A stretch of DNA of 64,000 bases from Paenibacillus alvei (GTDB lineage: Bacteria > Bacillota > Bacilli > Paenibacillales > NBRC-103111), in assembly GCA_945881905.1 (NCBI GenBank), contig CAMCVV010000003.1:22862-86861 (forward strand), in the 5' to 3' direction. A program made the translations under genes and the position numbers. The notes under the pieces were generated by a model. That model was not told the origin of the DNA and did not search any database. It was given only the letters and a program-made list of their open reading frames with translations. Positions within the stretch are counted from its first letter, which is position 1; every line of letters starts with the position of its first letter. This document shows, one piece after another, positions 9,338-17,727 of the stretch.

Positions 9338-11464
9338 TCAATCATTCCTAACGATATCTATATCAAAATAATACGATTTCAAGATCGCTTTGTAATCATA
9401 ACCAAGTTCTGCAAATCCTTTGGCTCCCCACTGAGACATCCCGAGTCCGTGTCCATTTCCGTTTCCTTGAAACACGAATTGCTTTTGATCTTCGGACACT
9501 GTGCTTGAAGCACTGTTTCTTTGAACATAATCCGCATAAAAAATGATTCTCTTACCTTGAAGAACTGAGAGTTGCGATGTCTTCATCATTTGGGGCTGTT
9601 TTGAATTCGCACTTAACACATACACTTGTTCATCGCTTTGTTTATTATACGCTTTGAGTTCCTTGATATCAAACCTGGTGCTCGGCAACCCCCCCCATAA
9701 TGTCCGAAATGCATCGGGGTAAGGTGTATTGATGAATTGGCCATTTACTTTCATTTCCATCACACGTCCAGAAATACCGCGTTTACTTACTTCAAGTGAT
9801 TCAATTGGAGATTTTAGGTATATACCTAAGGTTGCCAGTCTTTCGATAATATACGTTTCGCTATAGGGCCCTCTCTGCCAAGAATAAGAATTAGACTCAG
9901 AATTTTCACCTATCATTAACACGCGATCGTTCGTATTCAATTGATATATCGCAGGATTGTTGACGTTGTCTACATAAGGAGCAAGTCGAACATTAACACG
10001 CATGCCGTTAGAAGCATAGTAAGGAATCCCATTCTCGTTAAATTCTCCGGTATTCACTAGATAATCTGAATGAACGAAACCTTCTCTCCCATCAGTTAAT
10101 CGCACATTATACCATACGAATGTGCCGATAGCTGCACCATCATCAGGGCTAGGTACACTACGAAGGTAAGGTACCGGATTTCCCCATACTTCAAGAGGGT
10201 CTGCAGTACGACCACCTGCGTTAGACGAGTAGAAAGGAGTGATCAAACGATTTTGATATGAAATGACTTCTCCTTTTGTTTCATCAACAGCTTTTGTTGC
10301 AGCATTGAATTCTCTTTGTATGCCATAATAGGCTTGATCTAAAGTGGTATCACTGATGTGTGCGATTTGATATTTATTTCCTTGTGCGATTGCATAAGTT
10401 CTTGCTGCAACAGCTTGTGCTTTAAGTGCTTCAATGGGAAAGTTCATTGAAAGTTCTGAACCGACAACCGCGTATAAGTAATGTTCGAGTGGCAACACAT
10501 TAATGACAGCTAAATGCCCATTATATGAACTTACCTCTATCGAACCTCGGTACGATCGGCCTGATTTCTCTTTGATTGTGATACCAGGAAGTTTGGAGTA
10601 GAAGTTCGTTTTTTGGTTTTTGGTTCCTAAAACTAGATGCGTCATTGCGGAATTGCCATCCGCGCTAAGTGATACGTCTGAGCTTACGATTACATAAGGT
10701 GAATCCACATTTGCTCGTGTGAAGGTTAAACCTTGATAGCTTGCCGAAACTTGTTGTTGCAATTTCTCTAATTCAACTTCTGTGGTTTGATTGCCTATCC
10801 ATAATTGATAGGTTAACTTGAACTCATTGTTCTCTTGCAAAACAATATTCGCGTAGATGCCTGCTGTTGATAAGATATTGGCTTGGTTTTTAGCTTCCTG
10901 TTCGGAAAGATAACTTCCGATTCGCCAGTAAAGAGGACCCGCCAATTGGGTATTACCCAAACTCACTACCGAAGCGATTTGTTGCTGGTTCAGTAATTGA
11001 AGTCTTTCACTAGTCACTTCTGCTAAAGTAGGGTAATGTCCAACAATGACTTGATATATCGGATTCGCTTGACCGACAGATTTACGAATCGTAGAAGTAT
11101 AGCCCACAAGCGCAACTTTGTTATGTAATGATTTGGCAACTGCAAAATCTGAAGTTTGTAACAAGATGATACTGTATAGCTGACTAGAAACTCTAATCGA
11201 AGAATTAGATGCGTAAGAAAGCCATATTTGTCGATCTGAACTTGAATTGAAACCAACATCAATACCTCCTAAACCTGATAATGTGACCACAGATGGGGGG
11301 GTGTTAAATCTGGCATGTTTCATGAATAACGCAACTCTAATTTGCTCTAACTTAGGCAAATTCGCATATATAGGTGTATTCCATGTAAATAAACAAATAG
11401 ACGTCACACAACCTACGATGAAAACAATCAGTAACCTGCGCATGTAAATCAAATCGTTTGCCAT
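9338..11464 (-). CDS. SpoIID/LytB-domain protein with signal anchor
   Basis: About 708 residues. An N-terminal hydrophobic segment (LLIVFIVGCVTSICLF) suggests export or membrane anchoring. A long N-terminal region follows that includes SPOR-like stretches (YWRIGSYLSEQEAKNQANIL). The SpoIID catalytic core comes next: EHYLYAVVGSEL, ALKAQAVAARTYA, and FYSSNAGGRTADP; in SpoIID this fold is a lytic transglycosylase acting on denuded glycan. Between core and C terminus is an SH3-like insert (YASNGMRVNVRLAPYVD) before GNGHGLGMSQWGAKGFAELG. ATG at 11464 follows AAAGGA by 11-12 bases; 11485 and 11443 are alternatives. True spoIID lies elsewhere in Bacillales, so this is a paralogue; a position between ruvB and queA is what I know from Paenibacillus. 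Confidence 0.87.
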   Translation of the reverse strand: MANDLIYMRRLLIVFIVGCVTSICLFTWNTPIYANLPKLEQIRVALFMKHARFNTPPSVVTLSGLGGIDVGFNSSSDRQIWLSYASNSSIRVSSQLYSIILLQTSDFAVAKSLHNKVALVGYTSTIRKSVGQANPIYQVIVGHYPTLAEVTSERLQLLNQQQIASVVSLGNTQLAGPLYWRIGSYLSEQEAKNQANILSTAGIYANIVLQENNEFKLTYQLWIGNQTTEVELEKLQQQVSASYQGLTFTRANVDSPYVIVSSDVSLSADGNSAMTHLVLGTKNQKTNFYSKLPGITIKEKSGRSYRGSIEVSSYNGHLAVINVLPLEHYLYAVVGSELSMNFPIEALKAQAVAARTYAIAQGNKYQIAHISDTTLDQAYYGIQREFNAATKAVDETKGEVISYQNRLITPFYSSNAGGRTADPLEVWGNPVPYLRSVPSPDDGAAIGTFVWYNVRLTDGREGFVHSDYLVNTGEFNENGIPYYASNGMRVNVRLAPYVDNVNNPAIYQLNTNDRVLMIGENSESNSYSWQRGPYSETYIIERLATLGIYLKSPIESLEVSKRGISGRVMEMKVNGQFINTPYPDAFRTLWGGLPSTRFDIKELKAYNKQSDEQVYVLSANSKQPQMMKTSQLSVLQGKRIIFYADYVQRNSASSTVSEDQKQFVFQGNGNGHGLGMSQWGAKGFAELGYDYKAILKSYYFDIDIVRND

Positions 11465-11490
11465 GGGATCTATGCATCCTTTCATTTCTT

Positions 11491-12492
11491 CTATTTATCG
11501 GGAATGGGTATCCCTAAATGCTGATAAGCCAGATGCGTCACGACTCGACCTCTCGGTGTCCGTTGTAAAAATCCGATTTGCAATAAATAAGGTTCATACA
11601 CTTCTTCGATTGTTTGACTTTCTTCACCAATAATAGCAGCGATTGTATCTAATCCTACTGGTCCTCCGCGGAAACTATGAATGATGGCTTGGATCACTTT
11701 GTGATCAACTAAATCAAGACCTAAATCATCCACTTGAATCATACGCAAAGCCAACTGGGCTGTGTCTAAAGTAATCATGCCATCACTTTTCACTTGAGCA
11801 AAATCTCGCACTCGTTTTAATAAGCGATTGGCGATTCGAGGTGTTCCTCTTGAACGTAAACCAATTTCTCTTGCAGCTTCACCAACAATGTGAACTTGAA
11901 AAATATCAGCAGTTCGGTTAACGATGTAAGTTAATTCGTCTGTCGTATAATATTCTAAGCGACTAATGACTCCAAATCTATCTCTAAGCGGTGAAGATAG
12001 TAACCCTACTCTAGTTGTAGCTCCAATAAGCGTAAAATGCGGTAAATCTAATCGTACAGACCGAGCGCTAGGCCCTTTGCCTATGATGAAATCTAAAGCG
12101 AAATCTTCCATAGCCGGATACAACACTTCTTCTACGGTACGATGAAGGCGATGAATCTCATCGATAAATAAGACATCCCCTTCTTGCAAATTCGTTAGAA
12201 TCGCAGCTAAATCACCGGGACGTTCTATAGCCGGGCCAGAAGTGGTTCGAATCGAAACACCTAACTCATTCGCAATAATATTGGATAATGTTGTTTTGCC
12301 AAGACCTGGAGGCCCATATAACAACACATGATCAAGCGCTTCTTTTCTTTGTTTAGCAGCCTCTATGTATATTTTAAGGTTCTCTTTCACTGAATTTTGT
12401 CCAATGTATTCAGCTAAATAACGAGGTCGAAGACTGAACTCAACGAGATCGTCATCCATCATCAAATTAGCTGAGATAATCCGTTCATCCAT
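11491..12492 (-). CDS. ruvB: Holliday junction branch-migration helicase RuvB
   Basis: AAA+ motor that drives RuvA-bound Holliday junctions. 333 residues. Walker [12 protein letters not shown] is at about residues 60-70 and Walker [10 protein letters not shown] at about 108-116. The arginine finger region [18 protein letters not shown] and the C-terminal winged helix ending [13 protein letters not shown] are in place. AGGAGG precedes the ATG at 12492. It lies 33 bases downstream of ruvA in the same orientation. Confidence 0.98.
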   Translation of the reverse strand: MDERIISANLMMDDDLVEFSLRPRYLAEYIGQNSVKENLKIYIEAAKQRKEALDHVLLYGPPGLGKTTLSNIIANELGVSIRTTSGPAIERPGDLAAILTNLQEGDVLFIDEIHRLHRTVEEVLYPAMEDFALDFIIGKGPSARSVRLDLPHFTLIGATTRVGLLSSPLRDRFGVISRLEYYTTDELTYIVNRTADIFQVHIVGEAAREIGLRSRGTPRIANRLLKRVRDFAQVKSDGMITLDTAQLALRMIQVDDLGLDLVDHKVIQAIIHSFRGGPVGLDTIAAIIGEESQTIEEVYEPYLLQIGFLQRTPRGRVVTHLAYQHLGIPIPDK

Positions 12493-12525
12493 GAAAGCTA
12501 ACCTCCTGTGTATATGGATATATTC

Positions 12526-13149
12526 CTATGATTTATTAAGGATTTGCAGTGCGTTTTTCATCCAGACATCAACGGGATCACTTTCTTTGCAATGATCTTT
12601 CATTTGTATCCATGTTTTTTGCAATTCAGCTTCCGAGTAGCCCCAATTCATCAATGCTTCTTTCGCGTCAATCCATGTGGAATTATGCTGAACGTTGTTA
12701 GCTTTCACATCAGAAGAATCTGATTTGTGATTCTCTTGTATAGATAACAGTGGTCCGAGCTTATCTTTCAAATCAAGTACGATGCGTTGTGCTGTTTTCT
12801 TGCCTATACCCGGTAATTTCATAAGATAGAATAAGTTTTCTTGAACGATTGCCATCTTAACGGTTTGAGGGGAGCCTCCTGCTATAACTCCCAAAGCAAC
12901 TTTGGGCCCTACCCCAGATACCTCAAGTAACATTTTGAATAAAGCTCGTTCTTCTTTGCTCAAAAAACCATATAATACATGAGCATCTTCGCGAATATAA
13001 TCATGAATATGTAATTGAATGTTTTCTTGCTCGTATTGAGCTAACATTATGGGTTGCGGACAGAACACGCGATAACCGATTCCGCTTATCTCCATCACCA
13101 CATATTCGGTTTCTATATTTGTGATTGTACCTTTCAAATAGTCGATCAT
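12526..13149 (-). CDS. ruvA: Holliday junction binding protein RuvA
   Basis: Tetrameric junction-binding partner of RuvB. 207 residues: N-terminal OB domain (MIDYLKGTITNI, GYRVFCP, DYIREDAHVLYGF), two helix-hairpin-helix segments (LLEVSGVGPKVALGVI and LMKLPGIGKKTAQRIVLDLKD) and a flexible linker leading to a C-terminal three-helix domain that contacts RuvB. The start codon overlaps the ruvC stop by 4 bases (ATGA), indicating translational coupling. Confidence 0.98.
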   Translation of the reverse strand: MIDYLKGTITNIETEYVVMEISGIGYRVFCPQPIMLAQYEQENIQLHIHDYIREDAHVLYGFLSKEERALFKMLLEVSGVGPKVALGVIAGGSPQTVKMAIVQENLFYLMKLPGIGKKTAQRIVLDLKDKLGPLLSIQENHKSDSSDVKANNVQHNSTWIDAKEALMNWGYSEAELQKTWIQMKDHCKESDPVDVWMKNALQILNKS

Positions 13150-13646
13150 CTTTTCACCTCTTTTAAGATAGACTTAAGTGTTGAGGAATTAGCATGACAA
13201 ATAGCCACAGCTAAAGCATCTGCTACGTCATCGGGTTTAGGAATTACAGATAAATTCAATAAAATCTTCACCATCTGTTGCACTTGATGCTTCTCAGCTT
13301 TGCCATATCCAACAACAGCCTGCTTCACTTGTAACGGTGTATATTCGGATACGGGTATTCCTGATTGAACAGCAGCAAGTATCATAACTCCCCTTGCTTG
13401 ACTCACGCTCAATGCATTCGTTACATTTCGATTGAAAAAAATCTGTTCAATGGCTAGTTCGTCCGGTTTATATTTATCAATAAGTGCTATGATAGAATCG
13501 TACACTTCTTTAAGTCTCATCGCCATTTCCGAACTTGCTTCAGTATGTATAGAGCCATATTGCACAGGAATAAGCTTACTACCTGTTTTTTCGATAAAGC
13601 CAAAACCAATAATCGATATGCCTGGGTCGATCCCTAGAATTCGCAA
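13146..13646 (-). CDS. ruvC: Crossover junction endodeoxyribonuclease RuvC
   Basis: Resolves Holliday junctions by paired nicks. 166 residues with an RNase H-like core. Acidic catalytic residues are visible in ILGIDPGISIIGFG (Asp7), ELAIEQIFF (Glu) and KPDDVADALAVAICH (Asp pair). Length matches the family. B. subtilis lacks ruvC and uses RecU; retention of ruvC ahead of ruvAB is typical of Paenibacillaceae and Clostridia. First gene of the ruvCAB-queA-tgt-yajC series, with an extended -10 promoter 42 bases upstream. Confidence 0.96.
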   Translation of the reverse strand: MRILGIDPGISIIGFGFIEKTGSKLIPVQYGSIHTEASSEMAMRLKEVYDSIIALIDKYKPDELAIEQIFFNRNVTNALSVSQARGVMILAAVQSGIPVSEYTPLQVKQAVVGYGKAEKHQVQQMVKILLNLSVIPKPDDVADALAVAICHANSSTLKSILKEVKR

Positions 13647-13687
13647 AACATTTCTCTCCTAACACAAAAGCGAACATATGTATTTAT

Positions 13688-13696
13688 ATTATAACA
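13688..13696 (-). promoter_or_regulatory. Extended -10 promoter upstream of ruvC
   Basis: On the minus strand TG-T-TATAAT stands 42 bases upstream of the ruvC start. A -35 box is not obvious. It shares the 184-base divergent region with the sigW-like gene. Confidence 0.55.
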
Positions 13697-13757
13697 GATA
13701 TTTAAAAAAATGATAGGGTTTGCGTGATTGTTCACCTTGTCATTTCATGAGTAAAAT

Positions 13758-13792
13758 TTGACTGTTTACTTGGAAATGATATATGTTATACA
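13758..13792 (+). promoter_or_regulatory. Candidate sigma-A promoter of the sigW-like gene
   Basis: TTGACT (13758-13763) is followed after 18 bases by TATGTT; alternatively TTTACT and TATACA are 16 bases apart. Neither is perfect. I do not see the TGAAAC-N16-CGTA arrangement of an autoregulated sigma-W promoter here. Confidence 0.4.
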
Positions 13793-13842
13793 TATAAGAA
13801 ATGGATGTAAGACGTTAATTCAGAAAGTAGGTGTTATTCACA

Positions 13843-14454
13843 GTGAATGTTGCAGAACTTCGCCTTATCGAACTTTCACGAACAGGTGATCGAGGGGCTT
13901 TTGTAGAGTTAGTTGAACTTTATCGAAGTAAGATTCAAAAATTGGGATTTCGTATGCTTCTTAATAAACTAGATACTGAGGATATCGTTCAAGAAACGTT
14001 TATCCGTGTATATTTGAATTTGAACCATTATGATGAAAGTCAAAAGTTTTCTACATGGGTGTATCGTATCTGTAGAAATGCGTGTATCGATTTATTGCGT
14101 AAAAAAAGACCTACTCATTCTTTGGACGCTGAATTATTCGAACATGAAGATGGGAATACGTATTATCACAAAATCCCAACCACAGAAAACTCCCCTGAAT
14201 TCCTTGCCTTGCAATCTGAAACGAAAGAACAAATTCACAAAACTTTAGATAAATTGTCTGATAAGTACAAAACAATTATTCGACTTTATTACTTAGATGA
14301 ATTAACTCTGCAAGAAATCAGTCAGCTTTTGAACTTACCTGTCACAACTATAAAAACTAGACTTCATCGTGGACGCGAATTACTAAAAAACAAATGGAAA
14401 ATGAAAACCATTCTAACTACGATTATTTTCTTTACTCATGGTGCATTTATATAA
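13843..14454 (+). CDS. sigW: ECF RNA polymerase sigma factor, SigW-like, without an adjacent anti-sigma gene
   Basis: About 203 residues. Region 2 spans roughly 20-85 (YRSKIQKLGFRMLL, TEDIVQETFIRVY, FSTWVYRICRNACIDLLRK). Region 4 spans about 125-185 (LSDKYKTIIRLYYLDELTL, then NLPVTTIKTRLHRGRELL). The core resembles B. subtilis SigW, which controls the envelope-stress and antimicrobial-peptide regulon. After HRGRELL the protein continues with a basic stretch and a hydrophobic tail (TILTTIIFFTHGAFI) that SigW lacks. No rsiW follows; a terminator begins about 27 bases after the stop. GTG at 13843 is about 9 bases after TAGGTG; GTG at 13831 is the alternative. The symbol reflects best resemblance and is tentative. 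Confidence 0.8.
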   Translation: MNVAELRLIELSRTGDRGAFVELVELYRSKIQKLGFRMLLNKLDTEDIVQETFIRVYLNLNHYDESQKFSTWVYRICRNACIDLLRKKRPTHSLDAELFEHEDGNTYYHKIPTTENSPEFLALQSETKEQIHKTLDKLSDKYKTIIRLYYLDELTLQEISQLLNLPVTTIKTRLHRGRELLKNKWKMKTILTTIIFFTHGAFI

Positions 14455-14480
14455 AATTTCATTTTCTATATGTGTGATAT

Positions 14481-14522
14481 AAAAAACCAATCAAGTCTGA
14501 TGATGACTTCATTGGTTTTTTG
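14481..14522. terminator. Bidirectional terminator between sigW-like and safA-like genes
   Basis: AAAAAACCAATCAAGTC and GACTTCATTGGTTTTTT pair around a TGATGAT loop with one mismatch. The stem is flanked by A and T runs on both sides, so it can act for both convergent genes. Confidence 0.85.
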
Positions 14523-14527
14523 TATTT

Positions 14528-15820
14528 TTAACTACTAATCCAAGGCATTGCATTTCTTTGAGAATACTTTGAAATTTTGGATTGTTTTTTAGGGAATGAG
14601 ATGTGACGTGTTTCATTCATTTTTGATTTTTTTTTATTTTTAGTTCTGTTATCATTATTTTCTTTTATTTTGACTTCTTTAATGTGTATCGATTGGAAAT
14701 CCTTAAGTGGTCGTAACGAATCTTCCTTATCTAATTGTTCTACACCAGGTTGATGTGTACAGTCTAACTTAGGTAAAGCAGGCGTCACATACTCGCTCGG
14801 ATATGGAATTTCGTTTGTTGTTACAGAGGGAAGCATTGCATTAGCGACTTCTGCTACTTGTTGTGATTCGATTTGTGGATTTCCCATTGTTTCTTTGAGA
14901 TCCATAGCATATAATCGTTCACAACTCGTGTATGGAATATGAAGATCAACGGGGTGGTGGCTCTCACCATCACTTACTTTCTCTTCTAATTCAGATGATA
15001 GCCCCACATAACTATTTGAACTTATATCCGTCGAATACGATTGCAGGGTGCAGGTACATAAGGATGGTGAGGTACTCATCGGAGTTTCCATCATATAGGG
15101 CATCGGAGCTGCCATCATACTAGGCATCGGAGCTGCCATCATGTAGGGCATCGGAGATGCCATCATATAGGGCATCGGAGCTCCCATCATGTAGGGCATC
15201 GGAGATGCCATCATATAGGGCATCGGAGTATCACTTTCACTTATACTCAAGTTATCGCAGCCATACGGATATTCCATAGCTTGATGCTTACCCTGTGCCA
15301 TAGTTAAATTGATATCTGCTTGACTTGCGTGTACGCCATGCGATGAATTTGGCACTTCAGTTGAATACGAAGATACGGTTGGAACCGATGAACCTGATAA
15401 CCCACTTCCTAGTTCACTTATTGATGTCCCTTGGTGTGTGGATGATGGAAGATTTTCAATATTGTTTTGTGGTTCAGTCCCCTGTGTGATTGAAGGGGTA
15501 TAAATGATTTCATTTGTCAGGAGCACATTTGGGTTTTTGACATGTTGATTTAATTCAATCAAGGATTGAAGCGTAACTCCCCAGTTTTTACTAAGTTTCC
15601 ACAGTGTATCTCCTTGCTGAACGATATACTTGTGTAATCCATCTGTTGAAGATGATATGCACATTTTCGTTGTTTTCGCGAGAATGATTTTTGTACCCAC
15701 TGGAATCTGTTCTGAATCCTTGATTTGCGGATTCATTTCCCTTAGTTTTTTGACATCGATGCTGTGTTTATTTGCAATCCCTTCACATGTATCGCCTTGT
15801 TTCACTAAGTAAATTTTCAT
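14528..15820 (-). CDS. SafA-like spore morphogenetic protein with two LysM domains
   Basis: 430 residues. Two N-terminal LysM peptidoglycan-binding domains (about residues 3-48, YLVKQGDTCEGIANKH; about 64-110, YIVQQGDTLWKLSKNWG) are followed by a low-complexity region and a very basic Lys/Asn-rich tail. The middle holds six or seven 8-residue units of type PMPYMMA(S/A/G). In B. subtilis SafA, a LysM protein made in the mother cell and partner of SpoVID in inner-coat assembly, is encoded near ruvAB; the same neighbourhood and architecture support this call, although B. subtilis SafA has a single LysM domain. GGGAGG precedes the ATG at 15820. It lies downstream of the ilvE terminator, so it needs its own promoter, which I could not identify. 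Confidence 0.75.
   Translation of the reverse strand: MKIYLVKQGDTCEGIANKHSIDVKKLREMNPQIKDSEQIPVGTKIILAKTTKMCISSSTDGLHKYIVQQGDTLWKLSKNWGVTLQSLIELNQHVKNPNVLLTNEIIYTPSITQGTEPQNNIENLPSSTHQGTSISELGSGLSGSSVPTVSSYSTEVPNSSHGVHASQADINLTMAQGKHQAMEYPYGCDNLSISESDTPMPYMMASPMPYMMGAPMPYMMASPMPYMMAAPMPSMMAAPMPYMMETPMSTSPSLCTCTLQSYSTDISSNSYVGLSSELEEKVSDGESHHPVDLHIPYTSCERLYAMDLKETMGNPQIESQQVAEVANAMLPSVTTNEIPYPSEYVTPALPKLDCTHQPGVEQLDKEDSLRPLKDFQSIHIKEVKIKENNDNRTKNKKKSKMNETRHISFPKKQSKISKYSQRNAMPWISS
15077..15229 (-). repeat. 24-bp in-frame tandem repeat in the safA-like gene
   Basis: Six full units and partial flanks of a 24-bp repeat (GGCATCGGAG...CCATCAT on the plus strand) encode the PMPYMMA(S/A/G) peptide units. 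Period is a multiple of 3, so copy-number changes keep the frame. Units differ by few bases, indicating recent expansion. Confidence 0.9.
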
Positions 15821-15895
15821 TTCGAATGCCTCCCCACATCATGCACTATGATATATCATATGCATCCGTTGGGCAATTGACCTCCACAGTTCAAA

Positions 15896-15943
15896 TAAAA
15901 AAGAATTGACTCAAAAGAGAAACCCTTTTGAGCCAATCCAGAC
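15896..15943 (-). terminator. Terminator after ilvE, end of the pheB-ilvE operon
   Basis: On the minus strand ATTGGCTCAAAAG pairs with CTTTTGAGTCAAT (one mismatch) around a short loop, followed by TCTTTTTTATTT. It lies within 10 bases of the ilvE stop. Confidence 0.9.
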
Positions 15944-15951
15944 TAGATTTT

Positions 15952-16836
15952 TCAAAGTCTTTCATATACTTTCACACCATCGACATGGACAATGCTTCTG
16001 AATTCTTTAAGTAGATCTGTAGTAATGCGACCTGCTTTACCTTCTCCAATCGTTCGCCCATCAACTTCTCTTACTGCAATCACTTCAGCAGCCGTTCCTG
16101 TAAAAAAGACTTCATCTGCGACATAGACATCATGAAGTGTAAAGGGTTCTTCTTTTAATGTATAGCCGACTTTCTCACAAATCTCGATGATCGCCGAGCG
16201 AGTAATCCCTTCTAATGCTCCACAATAACATGGTGGCGTATACACGATTCCTTTCTTCACAATAAATATATTGTCAGAAGAACCTTCCGCTACATATCCC
16301 TGTGAGTTCAGCATAATCGCTTCCCCCACTCCAGCAAGATTCGCTTGAATCTTAACAAGAATGTTGTTTAAATAGTTCAGCGATTTAATTTTAGGATTTA
16401 ATGCATCTGGGATATTCCGTCGTGTCGATACTGAAACTGTTCGAAGGCCATTTGTATACGCTTCTTCCGAATATATCGATAATTGCTCGACAATCACAAT
16501 CACATTTGCTTTAGGCGAACGTCTAGGGTCTAATCCTAAATCACCAGGGCCTCGTGATACGACTAAACGAATGTATCCGTTTTGCAATTCATTTCGTCGG
16601 ACAGTTTCGATCAAAACTTGATTCATTTCATCAAAAGTCAAAGGAATCTCAAGCATAATTGATTTCGCCGAATCATATAATCGGTGCAAATGCTCCTTAC
16701 ATTTGAAAATATTTCCTTGATAAATACGAATACCTTCAAAAATCCCATCACCGTATAGAAAACCATGGTCATATACGGAAACCTTCGCATTTTCCTTACT
16801 AACATAATCTCCATTCAAATATATCCATTGTGCCAT
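15952..16836 (-). CDS. ilvE: Branched-chain amino acid aminotransferase
   Basis: Pyridoxal-phosphate enzyme that interconverts leucine, isoleucine and valine with their 2-oxo acids. 294 residues of fold-type IV. The N-terminal VSVYDHGFLYGDGIFEGIR block is at about residues 19-37, the Schiff-base lysine lies in PKIKSLNYLNNIL (about 149-161), and cofactor-binding segments are EGSSDNIF and GITRSAIIEI. D-amino acid transaminases share the fold, but SLNYLNN and length favour ilvE. Last gene of an operon with pheB, hom, thrB and pheA; GGGGAAAG precedes the ATG. Confidence 0.92.
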   Translation of the reverse strand: MAQWIYLNGDYVSKENAKVSVYDHGFLYGDGIFEGIRIYQGNIFKCKEHLHRLYDSAKSIMLEIPLTFDEMNQVLIETVRRNELQNGYIRLVVSRGPGDLGLDPRRSPKANVIVIVEQLSIYSEEAYTNGLRTVSVSTRRNIPDALNPKIKSLNYLNNILVKIQANLAGVGEAIMLNSQGYVAEGSSDNIFIVKKGIVYTPPCYCGALEGITRSAIIEICEKVGYTLKEEPFTLHDVYVADEVFFTGTAAEVIAVREVDGRTIGEGKAGRITTDLLKEFRSIVHVDGVKVYERL

Positions 16837-16860
16837 CTTTCCCCTACACCTCCATAATGA

Positions 16861-17727
16861 TTATGACGAACTATATTGATAACTCGGATAACTACCTAAA
16901 ACCCTCACTTGACAACCCAATGCTTCTATTTCTTGAATAGCTGCCTGAAGTAAAACAGATGCCAACGATCCCTCTAGATCTATGTAAAAATAGTAATTGC
17001 CAAGTTTCTTTTTCGTCGGTCTAGATTCAATTTTGGAAAGATTTATTTTCCGCCATGCAAATACAGATAGCATTTGATGAAGTGCGCCTGGGTAATCTTC
17101 GGGTAAAAGCACGATGATCGTTGTTTTGATGATATGCGCTGATTTGAGTTGTGGATCTTGAACTCCAATCATGACAAATCGCGTCAAATTATCTTTATGA
17201 TTCTGAATATCTTCAGCTAAAATATCCATACCATGGAGTTTAGCTGCACCTTTACTGGCGATTGCTGCGCATTGTGTGTCATTGAGCGAAGCTACATATC
17301 TTACAGCTTCTGATGTGTGACTTACTTGTTCAAATTCAGCATGTTGTAAATACGTTTTCATGAATTGACTGCACTGTGCAGGAACTACATGATGGGAATA
17401 CAGTTTTTTGATATGCGCATACGGATTATCAAGCTCAGGAAGCATAATCTCACGAAATCCAATGAGATGCATATCGATCGGATATACCCATTCTGCTTTG
17501 ATCATCAATTCGACTTGATTCACAAGTAAATCGACATGCACACTAACTGAACCTTCCATTGTGTTTTCAACAGGAATCACACCATAATCAACTTCTTGGC
17601 TGATTGTCGCATCAAATACGTCTGAAATGAGTTTGTAAGATATGTATGTGAACTCCTCATGACCCAAAAAATATTGAGCTGATTCCTCAGAGAAGGTTCC
17701 GGGTCCTAACAACCCCACACGTTTCAT
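16861..17727 (-). CDS. pheA: Prephenate dehydratase
   Basis: Converts prephenate to phenylpyruvate in phenylalanine synthesis. 288 residues. Catalytic domain: GLLGPGTFSEESAQYF, VIPVENTMEGSV, and HKDNLTRFVMIG, which carries the family's Thr-Arg-Phe catalytic motif. A C-terminal ACT domain for phenylalanine feedback has GALHQML and KIESRPTKKK. It has no chorismate mutase domain, as in B. subtilis. The start overlaps the thrB stop by 4 bases. In B. subtilis pheA directly follows pheB; here hom and thrB lie between them. Confidence 0.95.
   Translation of the reverse strand: MKRVGLLGPGTFSEESAQYFLGHEEFTYISYKLISDVFDATISQEVDYGVIPVENTMEGSVSVHVDLLVNQVELMIKAEWVYPIDMHLIGFREIMLPELDNPYAHIKKLYSHHVVPAQCSQFMKTYLQHAEFEQVSHTSEAVRYVASLNDTQCAAIASKGAAKLHGMDILAEDIQNHKDNLTRFVMIGVQDPQLKSAHIIKTTIIVLLPEDYPGALHQMLSVFAWRKINLSKIESRPTKKKLGNYYFYIDLEGSLASVLLQAAIQEIEALGCQVRVLGSYPSYQYSSS

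Noticed and set aside
15077..15229. Possible CRISPR array
   Set aside because: Repeats are contiguous, 24 bp, in frame and without spacers; they encode a peptide repeat.
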